Below, piece after piece: positions 52,610 to 60,472 of a DNA stretch of 64,000 nucleotides (the stretch's first letter is position 1; each line of letters starts with the position of its first letter). This stretch comes from Olleya namhaensis (lineage in GTDB: Bacteria; Bacteroidota; Bacteroidia; Flavobacteriales; Flavobacteriaceae): contig NZ_FORM01000011.1 in NCBI RefSeq assembly GCF_900114005.1, positions 34,936 through 98,935 on the forward strand, read 5' to 3'. The position numbers were made by a program, and so were the translations under genes. The notes under the pieces were generated by a model. That model was not told the DNA's origin. It was given only the letters and a program-made list of their open reading frames with translations, and did not search any database.

Positions 52610-53994
52610 CACTTATAAAATCTATATCAGGAATTAGAGGAACTATTGGAGGGGCAGTTGGAGAAAACTTAACACCAATTGATGCTGTAAAATTTGCAGC
52701 AGCTTATGGAACTTGGTTAAAACAACAACGTAGTAAAACAGACTATAAAGTAGTTGTTGGTCGTGATGCACGTTTGTCTGGAGATATGATCCAAAATTTA
52801 GTAATGAATACTTTAGTTGGTCTAGGAATACATGTTGTAGACTTAGATTTATCTACAACACCAACGGTAGAAATTGCTGTGCCAATGGAACATGCAGATG
52901 GAGGAATTATATTAACAGCAAGTCATAATCCAAAACAATGGAACGCTTTAAAGTTGCTTAACGCGAAAGGAGAGTTTTTAGATGGAGCAGAAGGACAAAA
53001 GATTTTGGAAATTGCAGAATCTGATGCTATGACATTTGCTGAAGTTGATGACTTAGGTGAAATTACTAAAAATGATGCTTATATTGATATTCATATTGAT
53101 GAAGTATTGGATTTAGAATATGTTAATCAAAAAGCCATTGAAGACGCTAATTTTAAAGTTGTTGTGGATGGGGTAAATAGCACTGGAGGTATTGCTATCC
53201 CTTTATTATTAGAACGTTTAGGAGTAGAAGCTGTAAAATTATATTGTGACCCAACAGGTCATTTTCCACATAATCCAGAGCCATTAAAAGAACATTTAGG
53301 TGATTTATCTGCTGAGGTTAAAAAGCATAATGCCGATTTTGGTATAGTTGTAGACCCTGACGTTGATAGATTAGCTTTTATGGACGAAAATGGAGAGATG
53401 TTTGGAGAGGAATACACTTTAGTTGCATGTGCTGATTGGGTATTAAGTCAAAACCCAGGGAATACGGTTAGTAACATGAGCTCAACAAGAGCACTTCGTG
53501 ATGTTACTGAAAAGCATGGTGGTACATACGAAGCTTCAGCAGTGGGAGAGGTTAATGTTGTAACTTTAATGAAAAAGAACAATGCTGTCATTGGTGGTGA
53601 AGGTAACGGAGGTATTATTTATCCAGAGTCTCACTACGGGCGTGATGCTTTAGTAGGTGTTGCTTTGTTTTTAAGTTTGTTAGCTGAAAGAAAGCTAAGC
53701 GTTAGCGAATTACGCAAAACGTATACAAGTTATTTTATGAGTAAAAAGAAAATACAATTAACACCTACGTTAGATGTTGATGCTATTTTAAAGGCAATGG
53801 AAGAAAAATATAGCAAAGAAAATTTAACAACTATTGATGGTGTTAAAATAGATTTTGCTGAAAGTTGGGCACATTTACGTAAGAGTAATACAGAGCCAAT
53901 TATTAGAATTTATACGGAAGCTAAAAGTCAAACAGAAGCAGATAATTTAGCTGATAAAATTATTGCGGAGATTAAGCAGATTGCAAACATCTAA
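52606..53994 (+). CDS. glmM: Phosphoglucosamine mutase
   Basis: 462 residues. Interconverts glucosamine-6-phosphate and glucosamine-1-phosphate for UDP-GlcNAc and cell-wall synthesis. Alpha-D-phosphohexomutase motifs: active-site serine S106 in LTASHNPKQWNALK, metal-binding D250-P-D252-V-D254-R, sugar-binding GEGNGGIIYP and the C-terminal phosphate-binding RKSNTEPIIRIYTEA. Full length. Family members may also act on mannose or glucose phosphates, so the exact sugar is inferred. Translationally coupled to the acyltransferase gene upstream; the class V aminotransferase follows after 26 bp. Confidence 0.9.
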   Translation: MTLIKSISGIRGTIGGAVGENLTPIDAVKFAAAYGTWLKQQRSKTDYKVVVGRDARLSGDMIQNLVMNTLVGLGIHVVDLDLSTTPTVEIAVPMEHADGGIILTASHNPKQWNALKLLNAKGEFLDGAEGQKILEIAESDAMTFAEVDDLGEITKNDAYIDIHIDEVLDLEYVNQKAIEDANFKVVVDGVNSTGGIAIPLLLERLGVEAVKLYCDPTGHFPHNPEPLKEHLGDLSAEVKKHNADFGIVVDPDVDRLAFMDENGEMFGEEYTLVACADWVLSQNPGNTVSNMSSTRALRDVTEKHGGTYEASAVGEVNVVTLMKKNNAVIGGEGNGGIIYPESHYGRDALVGVALFLSLLAERKLSVSELRKTYTSYFMSKKKIQLTPTLDVDAILKAMEEKYSKENLTTIDGVKIDFAESWAHLRKSNTEPIIRIYTEAKSQTEADNLADKIIAEIKQIANI

Positions 53995-54020
53995 GGATAT
54001 TAACCTTTAAGTTATAAGTT

Positions 54021-55520
54021 ATGTACGTTACAAAAGCACAAAGAACTGAAAAGTCTGAATTAGAAGCTTATTTTTCTAAATTCAGAAAACATATTGTTGG
54101 TATAGATCAAGAATTTGAATCGCCTTACGGAACTCAAAAAATGATATATACAGATTGGACGGCTTCAGGACGATTGTACAGACCTATAGAAGATAAATTA
54201 CTAAACCAATTTGGACCATTTGTAGCAAATACACATACCGAAACAACGGTATCTGGAACTGCTATGACAAATGCCTATCACAAGGCTAGGCAAATTATTA
54301 AAGGACATGTTAATACCAATGCGGACGATGTTTTGATTGTTGCGGGTAACGGTATGACAAGTGTCGTCAATAAGTTTCAGCGTATTTTAGGTTTAAAAAT
54401 ACCTGAAAACTTAAAAAAATTTACAACAATTCCTGATGAAATAAGACCTGTCGTTTTTGTAACACATATGGAGCATCATTCTAACCATACGTCTTGGCTA
54501 GAAACTATGGCTAAAGTAGAGGTTATTCCTGCTGGCGATGATGGCTCATTTAGTTTAGAAAATTTAGAAATTCTTTTAGAAAAATATAAAGATTGCACTT
54601 TAAAAATAGCTTCTGTAATAGGCGGAAGCAACGTTACAGGTATCGAAACACCATACCATCAAATTGCTAAATTAATGCATAAAAATGGAGGTGTGTGCTT
54701 TGTTGACTTTGCTTGCTCTGCACCTTATGTAGATATTAATATGCATCCAGAAGATGAAGACGAAGCGTTAGATGCTATTTTCTTTTCTCCACATAAATTT
54801 TTAGGAGGTCCTGGTACTTCAGGTGTATTGGTGTTTAATAAAAAACTGTACAAAAATATGGTTCCCGATTGTCCGGGAGGTGGTACAGTTAGTTGGACAA
54901 ATCCTTGGGGAGAACATAAGTATATTGATAATATTGAAGATAGAGAGGATGGTGGTACGCCAGGCTTTTTGCAAACCATTAAAACTGCTTTAGCTATAAA
55001 GTTAAAGGATCAAATGGGAGTTAAAAATATGTTGGATCGAGAGCATGAATTACTACACCAAATATTTAGTAATTTAGACCATGTTGACAATATTAATATA
55101 TTGGCAGGAGATCAAAAAAAACGTTTAGGAGTGATTTCTTTTTATATAGATAACTTACATTTTAATTTAGGTGTAAAATTACTAAATGATAAATTTGGAA
55201 TTCAGACTCGTGGAGGTTGTAGTTGTGCTGGTACTTATGGGCATTATTTATTACATGTAGATCAAGAACAGTCTACTAGTTTAGTCAATCAGATTTCTTT
55301 AGGAGATTTAATACGTAAACCAGGTTGGATCCGTATGTCTATACATCCTACAACAACATGTAACGAAGTAGATTATGTTTGCGAAAGCTTAATTGCTTTG
55401 GCAGAAAACCATGTAGAATGGGCTAAAGATTATGAATATAATAAAGCAAATAATGAGTTTATACATAAAACATTTGTACCAAAAAACGATGTAAGAGTTA
55501 GTGATTGGTTTGAAATGTAA
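54021..55520 (+). CDS. Class V aminotransferase-fold PLP enzyme (cysteine-desulfurase-like)
   Basis: 499 residues. PLP-binding Lys259 in FFSPHKFLGGPGT, with DFACSAPYVDI and THMEHHSNHTSWLE (the conserved His-rich block). Near the C-terminus RGGCSCAGTYGHYL carries Cys400 and Cys402 where cysteine desulfurases have the nucleophilic Cys. It could release sulfur from cysteine or act on another substrate; it is longer than IscS/SufS (~400) and lacks scaffold genes nearby. Terminated by the hairpin at 55558. Confidence 0.85.
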   Translation: MYVTKAQRTEKSELEAYFSKFRKHIVGIDQEFESPYGTQKMIYTDWTASGRLYRPIEDKLLNQFGPFVANTHTETTVSGTAMTNAYHKARQIIKGHVNTNADDVLIVAGNGMTSVVNKFQRILGLKIPENLKKFTTIPDEIRPVVFVTHMEHHSNHTSWLETMAKVEVIPAGDDGSFSLENLEILLEKYKDCTLKIASVIGGSNVTGIETPYHQIAKLMHKNGGVCFVDFACSAPYVDINMHPEDEDEALDAIFFSPHKFLGGPGTSGVLVFNKKLYKNMVPDCPGGGTVSWTNPWGEHKYIDNIEDREDGGTPGFLQTIKTALAIKLKDQMGVKNMLDREHELLHQIFSNLDHVDNINILAGDQKKRLGVISFYIDNLHFNLGVKLLNDKFGIQTRGGCSCAGTYGHYLLHVDQEQSTSLVNQISLGDLIRKPGWIRMSIHPTTTCNEVDYVCESLIALAENHVEWAKDYEYNKANNEFIHKTFVPKNDVRVSDWFEM

Positions 55521-55557
55521 TACCTGTTTTTGATAGAGAAAGTAGTAGGAGTTATTA

Positions 55558-55604
55558 TAAAAAAAGACCTCAGAATTTTAAATAATTTTGAGGTCTTTTT
55601 TTTA
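55558..55604. terminator. Bidirectional terminator
   Basis: A-run, stem AAGACCTCA ... TGAGGTCTT with internal AATT pairing, then TTTTTTTT. Between the class V aminotransferase (+) and the lipid A type acyltransferase (-). Confidence 0.85.
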
Positions 55605-55609
55605 GAATA

Positions 55610-56500
55610 CTATTTATAATCTTCAGGAGATTTATCACGATGTTTCCAGCGTTTGTGTGTCCATAAGTAATACTGCGGAGCTTCATGGATTTGGTTTTCT
55701 ACTAATTTAAAAAAAGCATCCGTTATCTCGTAATCTTTAAAACTATTAGGTTCTTCCGCTAATGTTGTAAACGTCGTTTGGTAATAGCCTCTTTTAACGC
55801 GTTTAACAGCAAAATAGACCACAGCCATATCTAATTGTTTAGCTAGCATTTCAGCTCCTGTATACACAGGGACATTAATACCCATAAAATCTAACCAATG
55901 ATGCGCTTTATGTGGTTTAGGGCTCTGGTCAGACACAAAACCGTTTATAGTTAATTCGTTATTGCTTTTAGCTTTTTGTAGTGTAGCAGCGGTTTCCTTA
56001 GTAGTTATAAGGTAAGAGTTGTATTTAGCCCTAATGCGTTTGACTAATTTGTCAAAATGTTTGTTTGCTAATTTCTTGTAAACTGCATATCCTTTACTAC
56101 TAACATGATTTTGTAAGATAAAAATCCATTCCCAACTACCATAGTGCGCACACATTAAAACAATACTTTTATTATTGTTTTCGTGCTTATGTATTTCTTC
56201 AATGTTTGGAAACGTCATACGTTTCATCATTTGTTTTTCAGAAATAGTTAGAGATTTTATAGCCTCTACAATCATATCACAAAAATGATGATAGAATTTT
56301 TTTCTAATATCATTAATTTCAGCTTCAGCTTTATCAGGAAAAACAAGATGAAGATTTTCTTTTACTGTTTTCTTTCTGTACCCAATAATATAGTAGATTA
56401 AAAAATATAATCCATCAGAAAAAGCATATAATAGCCTGAATGGAAGAATGGAAATTAACCATAAAAAAGGATAAATTAAAATGTAGGCTAATAATTGCAT
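55610..56500 (-). CDS. Lipid A biosynthesis type acyltransferase (LpxL/HtrB family)
   Basis: 296 residues. N-terminal membrane segment (~5-25) and the catalytic HX4E motif as H119-YGSW-E124 in MCAHYGSWEW. Other family blocks: FVSDQSPKPH, VYTGAEMLAKQLDMAVVYF and the C-terminal YLWTHKRWKHR. LpxL-type enzymes add secondary acyl chains to lipid A at the inner membrane; here the acyl donor and position are unknown. Divergent from the rhomboid gene with 63 bp between starts. Confidence 0.9.
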   Translation of the reverse strand: MQLLAYILIYPFLWLISILPFRLLYAFSDGLYFLIYYIIGYRKKTVKENLHLVFPDKAEAEINDIRKKFYHHFCDMIVEAIKSLTISEKQMMKRMTFPNIEEIHKHENNNKSIVLMCAHYGSWEWIFILQNHVSSKGYAVYKKLANKHFDKLVKRIRAKYNSYLITTKETAATLQKAKSNNELTINGFVSDQSPKPHKAHHWLDFMGINVPVYTGAEMLAKQLDMAVVYFAVKRVKRGYYQTTFTTLAEEPNSFKDYEITDAFFKLVENQIHEAPQYYLWTHKRWKHRDKSPEDYK

Positions 56501-56514
56501 GAATACTTATTAAT

Positions 56515-56543
56515 TTTGCTAGAACAAATATATGTTATATTTG
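56515..56543 (+). promoter_or_regulatory. Promoter of the rhomboid gene
   Basis: TTTG (56515-56518), 17-bp spacer, TATATTTG (56536-56543), then 20 bp to the ATG. Both boxes fit the Bacteroidota consensus. Confidence 0.55.
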
Positions 56544-56563
56544 ATTTAAACTTAAACTAGATA

Positions 56564-57199
56564 ATGGGTAATTTCAATTTAATAACTATTATAATTATTG
56601 CAGCAAATGTTATCATTTCCTATAAAGGATTTGAAGATCGTGCTTTTTTTGAAAAGTATAAATTTAATGTTGGTGCTATAAAAAGAGGAGAGCAATTTAG
56701 AATATTTAGCTCTGGTTTTTTGCATGTTAATCCGCAGCATTTACTTTTTAACATGATTACACTTTTCTTTTTTGCATGGCTTGTTATAGCAAGAGTCGGG
56801 CAAACCAAGTTTGTAATTATTTATTTAATAAGTTTAGTAGCTGGAAGTTTGTTGTCCTTAGTGTTTAATAAAAACAACTACCATTATAGTGCAGTTGGCG
56901 CCAGTGGTGCGGTAATGGGAATTATTTATTCCGCTATTTTATTTGATCCTTGGATGCAAATTAACTTTATAATTCCGGGTTGGGTCTTTGGTATTGGTTA
57001 CTTGTTATATTCAATTTATGGAATGAAAAAGCAAATAGGTAATATTGGTCACGATGCACACTTTGGAGGTGCTGTTGGAGGTTATGTTACTACTTTGATT
57101 ATTGCGCCTAGGTTATTACAAACAGATTTAACAATGGTGTTAGTGTTAGCTATTCCAATAGTTGTTTTATTCGTAATGCAAAAATTAGGTAAAATCTAG
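56564..57199 (+). CDS. Rhomboid family intramembrane serine protease
   Basis: 211 residues with about six membrane segments. The catalytic serine is S114 in VGASGAVMG (GxSG) and the partner histidine is H166 in HDAHFGGAVGG; the HLLFNM segment (residues 59-64) supplies the oxyanion-side Asn63. Cleaves membrane-spanning substrates within the lipid bilayer. Its stop codon overlaps that of the convergent TlpA-like gene by 4 bp. Confidence 0.93.
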   Translation: MGNFNLITIIIIAANVIISYKGFEDRAFFEKYKFNVGAIKRGEQFRIFSSGFLHVNPQHLLFNMITLFFFAWLVIARVGQTKFVIIYLISLVAGSLLSLVFNKNNYHYSAVGASGAVMGIIYSAILFDPWMQINFIIPGWVFGIGYLLYSIYGMKKQIGNIGHDAHFGGAVGGYVTTLIIAPRLLQTDLTMVLVLAIPIVVLFVMQKLGKI

Positions 57200-57708
57200 T
57201 TTCCTAAAATTTCGGCAACCTTATCTTCAAGTGCTTTACCACGTAAGTTTTTAGCAATTATTTTACCGTCACCATCTAAAATATAGGTTGCAGGTATCGA
57301 GCGCACACCATAAATTTGTGCAATTGGTTCTTGCCAACCTTCAAGGTTTGATAAGTGTTTCCAAGCTAGTTTGTCTTTAGCAATAGCATCTATCCAACGT
57401 TGCTTTTGGCCTTGCTTATCTAAAGATACTCCAACAATTTCTAATCCTTTACTATGGTATTTATTATACATTTTTACCACGTTTGGATTTTCTCTTCTAC
57501 ACGGTCCACACCAGCTAGCCCAAAAATCTAGAATGATTAGATCTGCTTTAATATCTCCTAAGGACAAATCTTTTCCTTCAGGTGTTTTAGCTGTAAATGT
57601 AGGGGCGTAGTCACCAATATTAGTTCCAAAAACAAGAGGCTTTTGTGGTTCTTGTTTACAAGAAAAACTTAATGTTGCGACTAGAAAAAGTAAGATATAT
57701 GGTTTCAT
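57196..57708 (-). CDS. TlpA/thioredoxin-like lipoprotein
   Basis: 170 residues from the ATG at 57708 (MKPYILLFLVATLSFSC), with lipobox Cys 17; the longer frame from 57726 adds only six residues. The thioredoxin domain has the redox motif C67-GP-C70 (FWASWCGPCRRENP). Such periplasmic TlpA-like proteins reduce disulfides, for example for cytochrome maturation. The cis-Pro loop VRSIPATYIL is present. Convergent with the rhomboid gene and divergent from mnmE. Confidence 0.9.
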   Translation of the reverse strand: MKPYILLFLVATLSFSCKQEPQKPLVFGTNIGDYAPTFTAKTPEGKDLSLGDIKADLIILDFWASWCGPCRRENPNVVKMYNKYHSKGLEIVGVSLDKQGQKQRWIDAIAKDKLAWKHLSNLEGWQEPIAQIYGVRSIPATYILDGDGKIIAKNLRGKALEDKVAEILGN

Positions 57709-57760
57709 GGTAATATTATTTCTCACAAATATAAAATATAAAAATTGAATTTTTTATGTC

Positions 57761-57768
57761 TATTTTTG
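57761..57768 (+). promoter_or_regulatory. Candidate -7 box of mnmE, very close to the start codon
   Basis: TATTTTTG ends only 4 bp before the ATG at 57773. If used, the transcript would start at or next to the ATG, giving a leaderless or near-leaderless mRNA. No -33 TTG was found. Confidence 0.4.
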
Positions 57769-57772
57769 CAAT

Positions 57773-59164
57773 ATGATTTATAACGACACAATTGTAGCAT
57801 TAGCAACTGCTTCAGGAGCAGGAGCAGTAGCTATTATAAGATTATCAGGTAAGGATGCCATCGCAATTGCGGACCGCTGTTTTGAGTCTGTTAAGAAGCA
57901 AAAAACACTTTTAAACCAGAAAACACATACCATACATTTAGGTCATATTGTGGATGATAAGCGTACTATTGACCAAGTATTAGTTTCTGTATTTAAAAAC
58001 CCTAACTCTTATACTGGAGAGGATGTTGTAGAGGTGTCTTGTCATGGATCTATTTATATACAGCAAGAAATTATACAATTGTTTTTAAGAAGTGGTTGTA
58101 GAATGGCTAATGCAGGTGAGTTTACATTGCGTTCGTTTTTAAATGGTAAATTAGATTTAAGTCAAGCTGAAGCTGTCGCAGATTTAATTTCGAGTGATAA
58201 TGAAGCATCACATCAAATTGCAATGCAACAAATGCGTGGTGGTTTTTCTAGCGAAATAGCTAAACTTAGAGAAGAGCTAATGAATTTCGCGTCTTTAATC
58301 GAGTTGGAGTTAGATTTTGCAGAAGAGGATGTAGAGTTTGCAGATCGCTCTCAATTTCAAGCTTTAGTCGAAAAAATAACCTTTGTATTAAAACGCTTAA
58401 TAGATAGTTTTGCAGTAGGTAATGTTATAAAAAACGGAATACCTGTCGCTATTGTTGGAGAACCAAATGTTGGAAAGTCTACACTTTTAAATGCCCTTTT
58501 AAATGAAGAAAGAGCAATTGTAAGTGATATTGCAGGTACGACTAGAGATACTATTGAAGACGAGTTAGTGATAGAAGGTATAGGGTTTAGATTTATTGAC
58601 ACTGCTGGAATTAGAGAAACTAAAGACGTTGTAGAAAGTATCGGTATCAAGAAAACTTTCGAAAAAATGGAGCAAGCTCAAGTTGTTGTGCTTCTTTTTT
58701 CTGCTGAAGAATTTAAAACAGAAAGCAAACGATTAAAAATAGAAATTGAAAAAATTAAAAATAGGTTTCCATTAAAACCGCTTTTAATTATTGCTAATAA
58801 AATAGATACTCTAAATGTAGAAGAGTTAGATAGGTTGAATCTTGAGTTTGAAGGTGTTCATTTATTATCAGCTAAATCAGGACTTGGAGTAGAGGAGTTA
58901 AAAGACAAGTTGATCGGTTTTGTAAATACAGGAGCACTTCGTAATAACGAAACAATTGTGACTAATACAAGACATTATGATTCGTTATTAAAAGCTTTTG
59001 AAGAAATTCAGAAAGTAAAATATGGTTTAGAATCTGGTTTGTCAGGAGATTTGTTAGCAATTGATATTAGACAAGCATTATACCATTTTGGAGAAATTAC
59101 AGGCGAAATTACTAGTGATGATTTACTAGGTAATATTTTTGCTAATTTCTGTATTGGGAAGTAA
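57773..59164 (+). CDS. mnmE: tRNA modification GTPase MnmE
   Basis: 463 residues. With MnmG it makes the cmnm5 modification of wobble U34 in tRNAs. N-terminal formyl-folate-binding domain (~1-120; DTIVALATASGAGAVAIIRLSG), helical domain, inserted G domain with G1 GEPNVGKS (229-236), G3 DTAG in FIDTAGIRET and NKID G4. The C-terminus reads IFANFCIGK-stop with the conserved catalytic-type Cys460. The last 18 bases, TTCTGTATTGGGAAGTAA (59147-59164), resemble the SGI1 insertion core, and an integrase gene follows. Confidence 0.96.
   Translation: MIYNDTIVALATASGAGAVAIIRLSGKDAIAIADRCFESVKKQKTLLNQKTHTIHLGHIVDDKRTIDQVLVSVFKNPNSYTGEDVVEVSCHGSIYIQQEIIQLFLRSGCRMANAGEFTLRSFLNGKLDLSQAEAVADLISSDNEASHQIAMQQMRGGFSSEIAKLREELMNFASLIELELDFAEEDVEFADRSQFQALVEKITFVLKRLIDSFAVGNVIKNGIPVAIVGEPNVGKSTLLNALLNEERAIVSDIAGTTRDTIEDELVIEGIGFRFIDTAGIRETKDVVESIGIKKTFEKMEQAQVVVLLFSAEEFKTESKRLKIEIEKIKNRFPLKPLLIIANKIDTLNVEELDRLNLEFEGVHLLSAKSGLGVEELKDKLIGFVNTGALRNNETIVTNTRHYDSLLKAFEEIQKVKYGLESGLSGDLLAIDIRQALYHFGEITGEITSDDLLGNIFANFCIGK
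59147..59164 (+). other. Candidate attachment core (attL) at the 3' end of mnmE
   Basis: TTCTGTATTGGGAAGTAA encodes the MnmE ending FCIGK-stop. The SGI1 core in Salmonella, as I recall it, is TTCTGTATTGGTAAGTAA, one mismatch away. An integrase gene begins 175 bp downstream. No second copy is in the window, so this is a candidate only. Confidence 0.5.
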
Positions 59165-59311
59165 GCGTGTTTTCTTTTAGTATTGTTTTTATTTCTTTTA
59201 CTTGATAGTCAATCTATTAGTTGTTATTTATTTGTTTTTTGTTTTCTTTTATCTCTCTTGTTTTTGTACTTTTATTGTCTCTAAAGTACACCTTTGTTTA
59301 TTTAACTCATA

Positions 59312-59335
59312 AAAGATGTACTAAAATACATCTTT
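59312..59335 (+). promoter_or_regulatory. Inverted repeat just before the integrase start
   Basis: AAAGATGTA - CTAAAA - TACATCTTT: perfect 9-bp arms, ending 3 bp before the ATG. It covers the ribosome-binding region, so it may be an operator, an RNA hairpin limiting integrase translation, or a recombinase binding site. Confidence 0.6.
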
Positions 59336-59338
59336 AAT

Positions 59339-60472
59339 ATGAAAATAAGTTTGAAACAAAAAAAACTAAAAAGTGGAAAGTTTAGTTTGTATCTAGAATT
59401 TTACAATGGTTCTATTATTGACTCTAATGGAGTAAAAAAACACAATAGAAGTTTTGAATATTTGAAGCTTTATATTTCTCAAGACCCTAAAACTTCTCAA
59501 GAAAAAAGACAGGACAAGGAAACATTGCAGTTAGCAAACCAAATACTGTTATTACGCCAAGCTGATTTTATTCAGGGAAAATATAATATAAAGAATACCA
59601 AGAAAAGTAAAATGCGCTTTCTTGATTATTATACTAACATTAAAGAAGAGCGCTACGAGAGTAAATCTAACTATGATAATTGGAGTGCTGCTCAAAAGCA
59701 CTTAGAAGGATATTGCTCTGCATCTGTTACTTTTGATGATGTTGATATTCCTTTTGTTAAGGGATTCAAAAAGTACTTAGATGTTTCTGCTAAAACTAAA
59801 AGTGGAATTGCCTTATCTCAAAACTCAAAATATTCTTATTTTAATAAATTTAAAGCAGCATTGCGTAGTGCAATGGATAATGGATACTTAAAAGAAAACG
59901 TGCTTAAATCAGTAAAAGGATTTGAGCAGGGAGAGTCGCAAAGAGAGTATTTAACGCATTTAGAACTTCAAGCTTTGTCAACATCTCATTGTAAATACAT
60001 CATGCTTAAAAAAGCATTTATATTTAGTTGTTTAACAGGTTTACGGTGGAGTGATATAAATAAAATGATTTGGTCAGAAGTTAGAGAGGAAGAAAATGGT
60101 TCAAGGATTATTTTCAGACAGAAAAAAACGGATGGACTAGAGTACTTATATATTTCTAAACAAGCTCGTGATTTGCTTGGAGAACGTCAAATGGAAAGTG
60201 ATCGAGTATTTGTCGGTTTAAAATATGGAGCACATTTTAATGCTGAAATTTTACGTTGGTGCATGCGTGCAGGAATTACTAAACATATTACTTTTCACAG
60301 CGCAAGGCATACCAATGCGGTGTTATTACTTGAAAACGGAGCAGATATTTACACGGTTTCTAAGCGTTTAGGACATAAAGAATTACGAACCACTGAAATC
60401 TACGCAAAGATTATTGATTCTAGAATGAAAGAGGCGTCAGAGATTATTCCAGAATTAAAAATTGAGTTATGA
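59339..60472 (+). CDS. Tyrosine recombinase / site-specific integrase
   Basis: 377 residues. N-terminal arm-binding segment (~1-90) and SAM-like core-binding domain (~95-190), then the catalytic domain. Catalytic residues: R236 (TGLRWSDI), likely K263 (QKKTDG), H320-x-x-R323 (FHSARHT), H346 (RLGHKE) and the nucleophile Y355 (TTEIYAKI). Complete and probably active. Bacteroidota-type phage or ICE integrase. Starts 175 bp after mnmE and overlaps the next gene by 4 bp (ATGA). An inverted repeat at 59312-59335 lies immediately before the start. Confidence 0.93.
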   Translation: MKISLKQKKLKSGKFSLYLEFYNGSIIDSNGVKKHNRSFEYLKLYISQDPKTSQEKRQDKETLQLANQILLLRQADFIQGKYNIKNTKKSKMRFLDYYTNIKEERYESKSNYDNWSAAQKHLEGYCSASVTFDDVDIPFVKGFKKYLDVSAKTKSGIALSQNSKYSYFNKFKAALRSAMDNGYLKENVLKSVKGFEQGESQREYLTHLELQALSTSHCKYIMLKKAFIFSCLTGLRWSDINKMIWSEVREEENGSRIIFRQKKTDGLEYLYISKQARDLLGERQMESDRVFVGLKYGAHFNAEILRWCMRAGITKHITFHSARHTNAVLLLENGADIYTVSKRLGHKELRTTEIYAKIIDSRMKEASEIIPELKIEL

